Assembly (NCBI GenBank): GCA_029260735.1
Contig: JAJDCR010000082.1
Span: 1-64,000, forward strand
Direction: 5' to 3'
From: Planctomycetota bacterium
GTDB lineage: Bacteria > Planctomycetota > Uabimicrobiia > Uabimicrobiales > Uabimicrobiaceae
DNA: 64,000 nucleotides
Position numbers and translations under genes: made by a program. Positions 1-8,840 of the stretch are shown here, one piece after another. The notes below the pieces were generated by a model that was not told the DNA's origin, did no database searches, and worked only from the letters and a program-made list of their open reading frames with translations. The first letter of the stretch is position 1. Each line of letters starts with the position of its first letter.

Positions 1-446
1 GATTTTATCCTGGTACAACTCTCATAGATATTGAAGTTTCTTAGGAGAATCCAGTAGGAAAATCCAAAAACCCCATAGGGATGCCTTTTTTTCTATTTTT
101 CTACTGAATTCTGGATTCTGAGTTCTGGGTTCCCTAAAAAACGCTTAATTTTGCCTATATTAAATCAAAAAAAACGATTAGTGGTGGAGTGAGCCTTTCT
201 TAGTAAATGAGACAATGCCTACCAATGCCTCCTAATCTATTGTATTTCAATTTGTATATCCCAACTCTCAAGATGACTTTACGAGGAAAAATCGCAATGA
301 GTCTTGCTTTGGATTTGAGACCTTCACGATGAAGGTCTCTGAACTCTTTTGAAGTCAGTAGCTTATAGCTATCCCTTTCTGATTCACCCAGAAACATATT
401 GAAAAAGCTTATAGCCAAAGTCTACTTGAGAAAAAACTAACTGTGC
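1..446. other. Stretch without a supported gene
   Basis: This is the sequence downstream of the restriction island. It holds a heptamer repeat (annotated separately) and otherwise AT-rich DNA. A 72-codon frame on the minus strand (200-418) opens with TTG, lacks a convincing ribosome binding site and resembles nothing I know, so I do not call it a gene. Confidence 0.5.
47..132. repeat. Heptanucleotide tandem repeat, locus A
   Basis: Four consecutive 7-mers run from 105 to 132: TGAATTC, TGGATTC, TGAGTTC, TGGGTTC. They are preceded by CTAC, and an inverted partner GAATCCAGTAG lies at 47-57. The same layout recurs at 27365-27413. This resembles the short tandemly repeated heptamers known from some cyanobacteria, but the likeness is one of form only. 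Confidence 0.6.
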
Positions 447-1166
447 TCAAGCCATGCTAAGTTCAAGTTTGTGCTTTATCTTTTCCCATCCAGGAGTAAG
501 GGAATAAAGTAAGTGATAAAATTCAGCATTGTGATGGCGGTACTTTAGATGACAAAGTTCGTGAGTGATGACATAGTCAATGCATTCTTTGGGGGCTTTG
601 ATCAAATGGGTATTGAGAGTCATTGTTCCTTTGCTCGAAAGACTTCCCCATCTTTTTTTCATGTACCGAATAGAAATCTTTGGTTTCTCGAAGCCAAAAG
701 AGCTAAATTTTTCCCAACACCGATAGAAACTCTCCTCGAAATGAATTTTTGCCTTTTCTAAGTACCAACTTTTCATGAGTTCTTTTACTTTTTCCGGCGA
801 CGGGTCTCCTTGGCAAACAACTTGAAAAAATCCTTTCCTTAATTTGACCTCGTTTTTTGGCCCGGTAGAGATTTTTAATCGATATTGCTTTCCCAGGTAT
901 AAATGCGTCTCACCATTCACGTAGCATCTGTTGGGAGTTTTTGGACGAAATTGTTGGAAGTATTTCACTTGTCTAAAGATCCACCGGGCTCTTTTATATA
1001 ATTTTTTTTCGATGGAGGAAATATCTGAGCTCATGGGGGCTTTTACTGTTATAGTGCTATCTGGATGGACGGCAATTTCCATCGTTTTCCTTTTACTAAA
1101 AAGGATATTGTAAGTGATATTTCTTTGGCCATAAAGAAATGTTCGACTATCCATTTTCTCGACCAT
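447..1166 (-). CDS. YgjP-type (DUF45/M48-like) metallopeptidase
   Basis: The 239-residue protein carries a zincin motif HELCH near residue 201 followed by a downstream H and E (HHNAEFYHLL), the arrangement of the YgjP/SprT-like DUF45 family. The upstream part (roughly residues 15-180) is the family's beta-rich substrate-binding region. Proteins of this family often sit at the end of type I restriction-modification operons, and here the ATG directly follows the TAA of hsdR (TAAATG). A second ATG four codons in is equally possible. It is presumably a cytoplasmic zinc protease; its role in restriction is not established. The family call is firm and the function open. Confidence 0.85.
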   Translation of the reverse strand: MVEKMDSRTFLYGQRNITYNILFSKRKTMEIAVHPDSTITVKAPMSSDISSIEKKLYKRARWIFRQVKYFQQFRPKTPNRCYVNGETHLYLGKQYRLKISTGPKNEVKLRKGFFQVVCQGDPSPEKVKELMKSWYLEKAKIHFEESFYRCWEKFSSFGFEKPKISIRYMKKRWGSLSSKGTMTLNTHLIKAPKECIDYVITHELCHLKYRHHNAEFYHLLYSLTPGWEKIKHKLELSMA

Positions 1167-4100
1167 TTAGAGATAGCTCCTATTTTTGGCGAGTTGTAGT
1201 ACCTTTTCAATTATTTCATCCATTTGCTCCGATGAAAGTTCGATATCCCTCTCTACTTTGAGTTCATAGAGATAGTCGTCAATCTCGTTCACTGCTTTAT
1301 TTTGAGCATCTTCGTCGTCCCAAAAATGCACTTTTTCATGATTTTGAAGTATACTCTGGATGGCAATGGCTGTGTCCTCAGAGATAATTTCAAGGTCGTC
1401 CGTGTTTAATCCATGTTTTTCCAAAAATGTCTTCAATATTCCATAATAGGCAAGGGCATCTTCATTGCCTACTAACTTGTCAGGAATATCGTCGTGGATT
1501 TTTCCAACAACTTTATTGCTTATTTCGATAACCCTATTTAGGTATTCTAAATCAGAAATCCGCTTGGCTCGAAAATCTTCAATGGCCTGCTGAATAAGCT
1601 TGGAGAACTTCTCATAAAACGCGGGATCTTCGGCCATTTTTTCGATAATTACCTTTTTGGTGGCATGGGCGATTGTATCTGCTTTAGAAGCTTTCGACTT
1701 GTTCGTTTGGTACACCCCCTGCTCTTCTTTCACTGCCAGAAAGGATTTTGGATCAAAAATATTGACAGGTTCATTAAGCTGTATGACTTCGTGGGCTTGG
1801 ATATGCGTATCTAATAGCTTTTTGATTTTCGGTTCATAATCTCTATAGTCAACTGCATCTGCGTAGCGGAGCTTTACCGACGCTTTGAGAGATTGGAATT
1901 TTCGTAAAGCAACCTTATATCGAGATAAAGTTTGCTCGTCGGTTTCGGACAAAAAGCGATTGGAAGACAGAGCAATCGAAAGATTTTTGCTGAAATCGGA
2001 AAGACGCGCGTAAAACTCTTCGCGGAGTTCATCGTCTGCCAATAATACCTCATAGGCTTCTTCATCATAAGAGTGTTTAACTGTTTTAAACAAAGCCCAA
2101 AGGTCAGAGTATCGTCCGGGGAGTTTTTCTATTTCGCTATTTACCGAAGCGAGGGTGCCATCGAGATCAGATGGATCAAAACCTTCAAAGGCACTGTACA
2201 TGGTCAGAGCTTTATCTAGCTCTCCGAGAACACTCACATAATCGACAACAAAGCCAAATTCCTTCCCTTCCGATAATCGATTAACCCGAGCAATGGCCTG
2301 AAGCAAAGTATGCTCTCGCAAAACTCGGCATAGATAGAGAACTGCATTCCTGGGAGCATCAAATCCGGTTAAGAGTTTATCCACGACAATTAAGATTTCC
2401 GGCTCGCTCCCGTGTTTAAATTGATTGATGAGTTGCTTGGTGTACTCCTGTTCTTTGCCATAGCGTTTCATCATTTTTTGCCAAAACTTGAGGATTTCAT
2501 CTGTCGCTTCATCGTCCGTTTCTTCATATCCTTCGCGCACATCGGGAGGAGAAATAATCACCTCGGAAGATAGTACACCAATTTCATTTAAATAGGAATT
2601 ATACTGAAGAGCGGAAGCTTTGTTCGGAGCAACAAGCTGGGCCTTAAAACCCGTCCCCTGCCAATTGGAACGATAGTGCTCACTGATATCAAAAGCTCTC
2701 ATATAAATTACTTGATCGGCCTTATTGAGCATTTCAGCTCGGGCATATTTCATTTTTAAATCCGCTTTTTGCTCTCTACTAAGCCCTTGGGTGTGACGCT
2801 CAAACCATAGATCAACAGCCGCTTGGTTTTGTGTCATCTCCACATGTCTGCCTTCATAAAGAAGAGGTACAACAGTGCCATCTTCGACTGCTTGGGTAAT
2901 AGAGTAATGCGGTTTCAGAAGCTCACCAAATTTAGTAAAGTTGTTCTTGTCTTTTTTGAGAAGGGGAGTGCCTGTGAATCCTAAGTAGCAAGCATTGGGA
3001 AACATTTGCCTCATGCGGGCCGAAAATGATCCAAACTGAGTACGATGGCTCTCATCGACGAGAATAAAAATATCAGGAGATTCGTCCTTGTATTTTTTTA
3101 CGGCGTAAGCCTTATCAAATTTGTGGATCAATGTGGTAATGAGCCCGGACTTTTTCTCGGCCACTAGCTCCAAAAGGTGACGTCCTGATCTTGCCCGATT
3201 AGTCTCTAAACCACAGGCAGCAAATGTATTTCCCAATTGCTGATCCAAGTCGTCTCGATCGGTAACCAAAACAATGCGCGGGTTTAGTATATTTGTGCCT
3301 AAAGCCAGGTTTCTCGCTAACATGACCATAGTGAGAGATTTCCCCGACCCTTGGGTATGCCAGATAATTCCTCCGGGACGCAAACCTTTACTATTGAGAT
3401 TTGCTACCCGATGAAGGGTAGATTTTGTGACAAAATACTGCTGATAGCGAGCTATTTTTTTTATGCCACCATCAAAGATCGTAAATTTCCAAGCCAACTC
3501 TAATAACCTCATCGGGCGACATAGCGAATAGAGGGCCTTATCTTGCTCAGTCACCAAACGGTCTATTTCTAAAGAAGCAGAAGCATTCAAAGTAGTTGCT
3601 ATTTCAGAAGCGATATCACTCTCTAAGGGAGTATGGACAAATTCTTGCAGTTTTTCAAACTCACGCTCTCCCTTTTCCATTAACGGTTCTTTCCAAACGC
3701 TCCAAAATTTTGCGGCTGTTCCTGTCGTGGCATACATCGCACTGTTTTTGTTGAGGGCAAGAACTAACTGGACATAAACAAAGAGCTTAGGAACGTATTC
3801 ATCATTTTGGTTTCGGATGGACTGAGAAACCGCTTGTTCGATCTCCACTTGCGCAGCCTTACATTCGATCACGCAAAAGGGAATCCCGTTGACAAAAAGA
3901 ACCAAATCCGGGCGAACCGTTTCTGTGCTTCGGGAACGTTCCACGCTATATTCCACTGTCACATGAAAACGATTGCGCAGGGGACTACGCCAATCGATAT
4001 AGTTCAAGTTGAAACTTTTGGAGTCGCCCTCAATGGTTTGCTCCAGTGCTGTTCCCAAAGTCAGCAAATCATAAACAGTTTCATTTGTTTTCAAAAGCCC

Positions 4101-4406
4101 ATCGTACTTGATGTTTTTGAGTTTTTGAATAGCAGACTGGATGTTTTCCTCACTAAAGAGATACTCTCCCCTCTTATATCGAATACAGTTAATCTTTTTC
4201 AGTTGACCTCGCAGAATATTTTCCAAGAGAACATTAGAGGCTCTCCCTTGCCTTTCTTGCAAAGCCTTAGGAGGGGCTATGTATTCAAATCCTAAGTTTA
4301 CCAGAAGCTGCAAAGCTGGGATTTGTGAGAGATGCTTTTCATTGGTTTCAAAATGAACTGCGCTTACTTGTCCTTTGGGTTGCTTTTGGGATGCTTTTTT
4401 AGCCAT
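1167..4406 (-). CDS. hsdR: Type I restriction enzyme R subunit (HsdR)
   Basis: This is the ATP-dependent translocating and cleaving subunit of a type I R-M complex. An N-terminal PD-(D/E)xK nuclease is visible (RPDLVLFVNG near residue 163, ECK near 180). It is followed by an SF2 translocase with Walker A (QGSGKS, about 352) and motif II DESH (about 449), and a helical C-terminal region. The reading frame extends 16 codons further upstream, but I prefer the ATG at 4406. It lies just after the hsdS stop and has GAGGTG six bases before it, and the longer form would overlap hsdS. Length, about 1080 residues, is normal and all catalytic motifs look intact. Its specificity partner in the same operon is frameshifted. 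Confidence 0.95.
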   Translation of the reverse strand: MAKKASQKQPKGQVSAVHFETNEKHLSQIPALQLLVNLGFEYIAPPKALQERQGRASNVLLENILRGQLKKINCIRYKRGEYLFSEENIQSAIQKLKNIKYDGLLKTNETVYDLLTLGTALEQTIEGDSKSFNLNYIDWRSPLRNRFHVTVEYSVERSRSTETVRPDLVLFVNGIPFCVIECKAAQVEIEQAVSQSIRNQNDEYVPKLFVYVQLVLALNKNSAMYATTGTAAKFWSVWKEPLMEKGEREFEKLQEFVHTPLESDIASEIATTLNASASLEIDRLVTEQDKALYSLCRPMRLLELAWKFTIFDGGIKKIARYQQYFVTKSTLHRVANLNSKGLRPGGIIWHTQGSGKSLTMVMLARNLALGTNILNPRIVLVTDRDDLDQQLGNTFAACGLETNRARSGRHLLELVAEKKSGLITTLIHKFDKAYAVKKYKDESPDIFILVDESHRTQFGSFSARMRQMFPNACYLGFTGTPLLKKDKNNFTKFGELLKPHYSITQAVEDGTVVPLLYEGRHVEMTQNQAAVDLWFERHTQGLSREQKADLKMKYARAEMLNKADQVIYMRAFDISEHYRSNWQGTGFKAQLVAPNKASALQYNSYLNEIGVLSSEVIISPPDVREGYEETDDEATDEILKFWQKMMKRYGKEQEYTKQLINQFKHGSEPEILIVVDKLLTGFDAPRNAVLYLCRVLREHTLLQAIARVNRLSEGKEFGFVVDYVSVLGELDKALTMYSAFEGFDPSDLDGTLASVNSEIEKLPGRYSDLWALFKTVKHSYDEEAYEVLLADDELREEFYARLSDFSKNLSIALSSNRFLSETDEQTLSRYKVALRKFQSLKASVKLRYADAVDYRDYEPKIKKLLDTHIQAHEVIQLNEPVNIFDPKSFLAVKEEQGVYQTNKSKASKADTIAHATKKVIIEKMAEDPAFYEKFSKLIQQAIEDFRAKRISDLEYLNRVIEISNKVVGKIHDDIPDKLVGNEDALAYYGILKTFLEKHGLNTDDLEIISEDTAIAIQSILQNHEKVHFWDDEDAQNKAVNEIDDYLYELKVERDIELSSEQMDEIIEKVLQLAKNRSYL

Positions 4407-4408
4407 GA

Positions 4409-5607
4409 TTACACCTCGTCGTATTTGTTGATAATCTCTGGTTTTATCCGCCATTTGCCCGTGAGCATTTTTTGCATCAAACCACGCTTTTGGGCTTTGT
4501 ATTTTTTTGTTAGTTGCTTGAGGAGTTCGATTTCTTCTTGGGCTATAGATAAAGCTGCTGCGATTTCTTTTTGTTCTTTCAGAGGGGGAAGAGGGATTTT
4601 TATTTTTGAAAAATTATTAAATTTCAGATTCCACGTGTCTGATGTTAGCCCTTGTGAATACCGATAAAATTGGTGGATCATAAATGGCATTTTAAACAAA
4701 TAAGCAACAAATTCAGGGCAAAGCTTTTCCCCAGGAATGCATATTGTATATGCTGGACTTACAATTCCTTCTATACTTGAAAGAGCAGAGACACCTTGCC
4801 ACATTCTCATAGTGTTATAGCCTATATCTCCAGGACAAATTCGAAGGTACTTAGATTTATCTTCATTAGAAGTGTCTTTTCTGTTAGTATCTTCTCTTGG
4901 TATAACCCCATTCGTTACCTGTGATTGATAATAGCGGTAAATGATTTCTTTTTGACTCTCTACGCTCTTGAAAAAGAGACTTAGCTTGAACTTCTTTCCA
5001 GTGTCCTTTGGTAACTGGTATATAAATTAAATCCCTTAACAATTGCTGAAATTTCTTTTCCTTTGCCTGAATTAGCTGCTCCATTTTTCTGATGGCTTCA
5101 TCCCAGGTGGACAGTAAGTCAGCAATAGCTTTTTGTTCAGGGATTGGAGGAAAGAGAATACTTAAAGATTTAAGTTCTTTGGAGTCGAGCTTTCCAGCTC
5201 CTATACCAGTTCCAACGACTTTGCTTAAAAGAAATCCTTGGTGAGCTAAAAACCAGTAGAGCAAATATATAGAGTTCACATTACTTTTTACCTTAAGTGC
5301 TTTGACATCTTGATTGAATGCAACGTCTCTTTTACAAATACAAATGGGAATTTTTTTCCACAGCATACTACCCCCTTACTAAAAGCAAAAGATCATTTTT
5401 ATTAGCAAGCTTTGATCCTACTGTCAAACCTTCTTGTGAAATAAATAATTCAGAAGTAAATATCTCTTGATTGTGCATTGTTGCAGCACTAATCCATGGA
5501 ATATTACCTTGCCAATAGCTAGTATTGGATTTTGAAGGAGTTCCCCCAGAACTAAATTGTACTAGATCTTCTAAACACTTGATTTTCCATCCATTAGGTA
5601 CTTTCAC
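4409..5607 (-). pseudogene. hsdS: Type I restriction specificity subunit HsdS, two frameshifts
   Basis: Three consecutive fragments together make one full two-domain S subunit. Fragment one (GTG at 5607, GGGAG seven bases before it) ends in LLLLVRG. Fragment two resumes with SMLWKKIPI in another frame and carries the first conserved spacer (IPEQKAIADLLSTWDEAI) and the start of TRD2. Fragment three runs from TNGVIPRED through GDIGYNTMRMWQG to the distal repeat (LPPLKEQKEIAAAL). The first break is in a run of five G (CCCCC at 5371-5375 on the plus strand). The second is near 4914-4919 (GGTAACGAAT; removing one A restores GTNGVIP). Removing one base at each site yields a complete protein. The breaks could be sequencing indels, true inactivation, or in the G-run slippage. 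Sequence after each break remains well conserved, so any decay is recent. Confidence 0.85.
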
Positions 5608-5643
5608 GTTCTATCTCCCGCTTTTTGATATATTTCACAACAC

Positions 5644-6597
5644 CTACTTTCCCCCATTTGTCTCTCCCAACTTCCGCAGCATCTCGACAGCTCCGCTCTC
5701 AAATTTGGAAAAGGCGAACCATTTTTTCCCCAAATCTTTGAGCGATGCTCCGATGTGATAGATTTCTTTTTCATCGATAATCAAAAAACGGTCGTGAGCG
5801 GAGGGAAATCTTTTTATCGTGACTTCCGGGTATTGCTCATTGTGTTTCTTTAAATCCAGGGAAAGGGTCTTTGATATTTTCTTTGTGTAGATGGAGAATT
5901 TTACCTTTGGCTTCCTTTTTGTAAAGAGTGTTAGAACAGAGTCATCGACATAGTTATCGATCAAAACCACCGATTTTTTGGCTTTGCGGATCAAGTCGCT
6001 TGCAAAAGTATAGGCATCGTATACTTGCCCATCGTAAAATATTCCCTGCTTGGGGGTTTCCTTTTGCTCTAAGGCTTGAAAGATCTTGTCGAATTTTTTA
6101 TGAGTTTCTGCCTCAAAATGTATTTGTCTATGTTCCAGTGATTCGAAACGAAGAAAAACTTGCGCATTGTTTTGAAGAAAACGACGCATTTCGACAAAAG
6201 CATCCATAATTTGAAGACTTATTTCTATGGCTGTCTGACTTCGCAGTACGGCTGATAGCATCGCAACACCTTGCTCAGTAAAGACATAAGGAAAGTACTT
6301 TCTGTGCCGACCACGTTTTGATTTCTTTAAGGTCACAATTTGTGACCTTAAAGAATCTTCATTTTTTGGCGAATCCATTTGATTCGTCCAATAATCGAAT
6401 TCATCACTTGATAATTGAAACATAAACTTTTCAGGAAATCGGGCCAGATTTCTCTTGATCGCTTGGTTAAAAACTTTCGTTTCGACTCCATAGATTTCCG
6501 CTAAGTCTTTATCGAACATAACTTGAGTATTTCGGATATCATAGATTCTTTGGCTGATGGAATCGGCATTCCATAAAGTGGGTACATTTTCACTCAT
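5644..6597 (-). CDS. ORF6N-domain protein with C-terminal PLD-like domain
   Basis: Residues about 12-140 match the ORF6N/KilA-N-associated DNA-binding domain: MFDKDLAEIYGVETKVFNQAIKRN, FPEKFMFQL and FTEQGVAMLSAVLRS, with family-typical spacing. The C-terminal half (about 195-310) has the pattern of a phospholipase-D-like fold: FASDLIRKAKKSVVLIDNYV, then an HDRFLIID motif. ORF6N proteins of this architecture often sit inside type I R-M operons, sometimes under the name RhuM-like. The ATG overlaps the hsdM stop (ATGA, 6594-6597) and has GGAGA upstream, so it is co-translated with hsdM. The function in the cluster is unknown: it could be a DNA-binding accessory or regulator. Whether the PLD site is active is doubtful, because only one HxK-like motif is seen and the Lys is Arg. 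Confidence 0.85.
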   Translation of the reverse strand: MSENVPTLWNADSISQRIYDIRNTQVMFDKDLAEIYGVETKVFNQAIKRNLARFPEKFMFQLSSDEFDYWTNQMDSPKNEDSLRSQIVTLKKSKRGRHRKYFPYVFTEQGVAMLSAVLRSQTAIEISLQIMDAFVEMRRFLQNNAQVFLRFESLEHRQIHFEAETHKKFDKIFQALEQKETPKQGIFYDGQVYDAYTFASDLIRKAKKSVVLIDNYVDDSVLTLFTKRKPKVKFSIYTKKISKTLSLDLKKHNEQYPEVTIKRFPSAHDRFLIIDEKEIYHIGASLKDLGKKWFAFSKFESGAVEMLRKLGETNGGK

Positions 6598-8162
6598 CGC
6601 TGGATCTCCTGGAGTTTTTCCGCCATCTTAGCGCGTATATGCAAAAGCTCTTTTTCTAGTTCATCTATTTCTTGCTGAACCGCATCAATATCAATTTCCT
6701 CTTCTTCTTCGAAGGTATCAACATAGCGAGGGATATTCAGGTTAAACTCGTTTTCTTTGATTTCCTCTAGGCTAGCCTGATGGGCATATTTTTTTATCTC
6801 CGCTCGGGCAGCGTAGGTTTTCATTATTTTTGCTAAATGGTCGTTTGAGAGAGTGTTCTGATTTTTCCCAGAAACAAGCTCTCGGCTAGCGTCAATAAAG
6901 AGAACATCGGTGCAGGTTTCTTTTTCTCCTCCTTTTTCTCTTTTTCGATCAAAGACCAAAATGGCAACGGGGATATTTGTCGTCGGAAATAGATTTCCTG
7001 GAAGTCCAATAACAGCATCCAGGAGATTTTCTTCGATTATTTTTTGGCGAATACGTCCTTCACTAGCCCCGCGGAAAAGAACTCCGTGAGGAACAACTAC
7101 TGCTACTCGCCCCTCTTGTTCGAGGGCTGTTTCTATCATGTGGCTAATGAAAGCCCAGTCACCTTTACTTTTGGGAGGAACACCGCGCCAAAAGCGATTG
7201 TACTGGTCATTTTGAGCGTTCTCTGCTCCCCATTTGTCAAGAGAGAAGGGAGGATTAGCGACCACACAATTGAATTTCATAAGATGGTCGTTTTCCACAA
7301 GAAGCGGACTGTTGAGGGTATCGCACCACTCAATCCGAGCGCTATCAAAACTATGCAAAAACATATTCATACGAGAAAGCGCCCAGGTGCTCCCATTGGA
7401 CTCTTGCCCAAAAAGCGCAAAATTTCGATCTCCTACTTGCTTAGCCGCTTGGATCAAAAGACCACCCGAGCCACAGGCTGGGTCACAAATACGGTCTCCC
7501 GGCTTTGGTTTGGCCAAAGAAGCAACTAGCTCTGTTACCTTGAGTGGAGTAAAGAACTCTCCCGCTTTCTTGCCCGAATCGGAAGCAAAACGCTCGATCA
7601 AGTAGATATAAGTGCTCCCAATGACATCTTCGGAAACAAGGCTGGGTCTCATATTTAATTGCGGCCGATGAAAATTTTCCAGTAGTTGCTTTAAACGACG
7701 GTTGCGGTCTTTGTTTTTCCCGAGGTTCGCTTCGCTATTAAAGTCGATGTTGCGAAAAACCCCCTCTAGCTTGCTCTTGTTGGATTCTTCAATATGATCA
7801 AGAACAATATTGATTAGCTCGCCGATATTGGCCGCAGATCTTCGAAGGTAAAGGCTGTAGTAGTTTGCAATAAACTCGTCTAAAACGATTTCCTTGCCTG
7901 TCTTTTCCTCTTTCTCGGTTAACTTAACAATCGGCAGGACAAAACGCTCTCGTTTTAGCTTGCGACGGATGCGAAGGTCATCTTCTCCGTACTCTTTTTG
8001 ATAGGCTTCGTAATGGTCTTGCCACATATCAGAGATGTACTTTAAAAATAGCATGACAAGAATGTAGTCTTTGTATTGAGCGGGGTCAACAACTCCCCTA
8101 AAAGTATCACAAGCTGCCCAAGCAGCATTATTTATATCCTTCTGATCGATCTGCTTATTCAC
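6594..8162 (-). CDS. hsdM: Type I restriction-modification methyltransferase (HsdM)
   Basis: N6-adenine methyltransferase subunit. It has the N-terminal helical HsdM domain (residues about 8-140), SAM-binding motif I DPACGSGG near residue 226 and catalytic motif IV NPPF near 300. The C-terminal coiled coil (DAVQQEIDELEKELLHIRAKMAEKLQEI) is the part that packs against the S subunit. The start is a GTG at 8162 with AAAGGAG eight bases upstream, inside the end of the preceding half-hsdS. Length, 522 residues, is usual and no motif is damaged, so modification remains possible if a working S subunit is supplied. Confidence 0.96.
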   Translation of the reverse strand: MNKQIDQKDINNAAWAACDTFRGVVDPAQYKDYILVMLFLKYISDMWQDHYEAYQKEYGEDDLRIRRKLKRERFVLPIVKLTEKEEKTGKEIVLDEFIANYYSLYLRRSAANIGELINIVLDHIEESNKSKLEGVFRNIDFNSEANLGKNKDRNRRLKQLLENFHRPQLNMRPSLVSEDVIGSTYIYLIERFASDSGKKAGEFFTPLKVTELVASLAKPKPGDRICDPACGSGGLLIQAAKQVGDRNFALFGQESNGSTWALSRMNMFLHSFDSARIEWCDTLNSPLLVENDHLMKFNCVVANPPFSLDKWGAENAQNDQYNRFWRGVPPKSKGDWAFISHMIETALEQEGRVAVVVPHGVLFRGASEGRIRQKIIEENLLDAVIGLPGNLFPTTNIPVAILVFDRKREKGGEKETCTDVLFIDASRELVSGKNQNTLSNDHLAKIMKTYAARAEIKKYAHQASLEEIKENEFNLNIPRYVDTFEEEEEIDIDAVQQEIDELEKELLHIRAKMAEKLQEIQR

Positions 8163-8165
8163 GCT

Positions 8166-8741
8166 TTATTCTCCTTTGGCAATCTGCATTAGTCGTGTGG
8201 AAATGTGTTGCTCTCTCTTTTTAGCCAGCGTACTCATTATTTTTTGTTCCTGAAGAGAAAGATCGGCAAGCTCAACAATATTTTTTTGTTTTTTTAAAGA
8301 GGGCAATGAAACTTCTAAATTCTCAATAGTCTGTTTGCTGATCATTTTTTGAGCGGTTCCCTTTGCTCTGCTCGTTAAAAATATTTGAGCGTCTCTTTGA
8401 CCAATAAACCAACACAAGTATTCCGGTATAATTTTATCCTGTTTTACGACGCGAATTCTGAGCAAAGGGGCCGCGACAACCGCTCTTCCTGGATTTTCAA
8501 GTAAAATGGCTGCCGTCGTAACATGACCTCTTGATCTAAAAACTAAATCTCCCCTTTGTGCTAAGTGGTGCTCTTTTACTTTCATATCTATTTTTACCAG
8601 TTCACTGCAATCTACAATGTTCTCATCAGGTAAATCTTTCATTTGGATAACCGCAACATCCCCTCCTTTTGAAGCTTCAAGGCGAGATCGAAAGGAATAT
8701 CCCATTTGCACCATTGCCAAGTTTTTTATTTTTGCTTTCAT
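8166..8741 (-). CDS. Half-size type I specificity subunit (single TRD)
   Basis: The 191-residue protein has one target-recognition domain (AMVQMGYSFRSRLEA, VIQMKDL, GDLVFRSRG, AAPLLRIRV, ISKQTIENLEVSLPSL) and one helical spacer (QKNIVELADLSLQEQKIMSTLAKKREQHI). That is half of a canonical HsdS. Half S subunits with one TRD can act as dimers recognising symmetric sites. It is the first gene of the operon, immediately before hsdM, an uncommon position, since hsdS usually follows hsdM. The start ATG at 8741 has GGAAA upstream. It may supply specificity while the larger hsdS is broken; that is inference. Confidence 0.85.
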   Translation of the reverse strand: MKAKIKNLAMVQMGYSFRSRLEASKGGDVAVIQMKDLPDENIVDCSELVKIDMKVKEHHLAQRGDLVFRSRGHVTTAAILLENPGRAVVAAPLLRIRVVKQDKIIPEYLCWFIGQRDAQIFLTSRAKGTAQKMISKQTIENLEVSLPSLKKQKNIVELADLSLQEQKIMSTLAKKREQHISTRLMQIAKGE

Positions 8742-8760
8742 TAATATTTCCTATTTTTGC

Positions 8761-8840
8761 TGTAATAACATTATTGCAAAAATAATACAGAAGCGCAAAA
8801 CACTTGTCAAGTTAATTTTTTTACAGAAATAGTATTTCTG
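8761..8840. promoter_or_regulatory. Two palindromes flanking the R-M promoter
   Basis: CAGAAATAGTATTTCTG (8824-8840) is a perfect palindrome around a central base just upstream of the -35 box. TGTAATAACATTATTGCA (8761-8778) is a near-perfect palindrome just downstream of the -10 box. The placement suits operators for a repressor or R-M controller. No C-protein gene is visible, and the ORF6N protein is a possible binder (inference). Confidence 0.45.
8782..8810 (-). promoter_or_regulatory. Sigma-70-type promoter of the R-M operon
   Basis: Read on the minus strand, TTGACA (8805-8810) is followed after exactly 17 bases by TATTAT (8782-8787), about 40 bases before the half-hsdS ATG. This is the clearest promoter on the minus strand of this window. 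Confidence 0.75.

Noticed and set aside
200-418. 72-codon minus-strand frame downstream of the YgjP-type gene
   Set aside because: TTG start, no clear ribosome binding site, no recognisable motif; kept only as a note.
3807-4295. 162-codon plus-strand frame inside hsdR
   Set aside because: It is antisense to a conserved gene with all motifs intact, so it is a shadow.
7044-7605. Overlapping plus-strand frames inside hsdM
   Set aside because: Antisense shadows of the methyltransferase domain.
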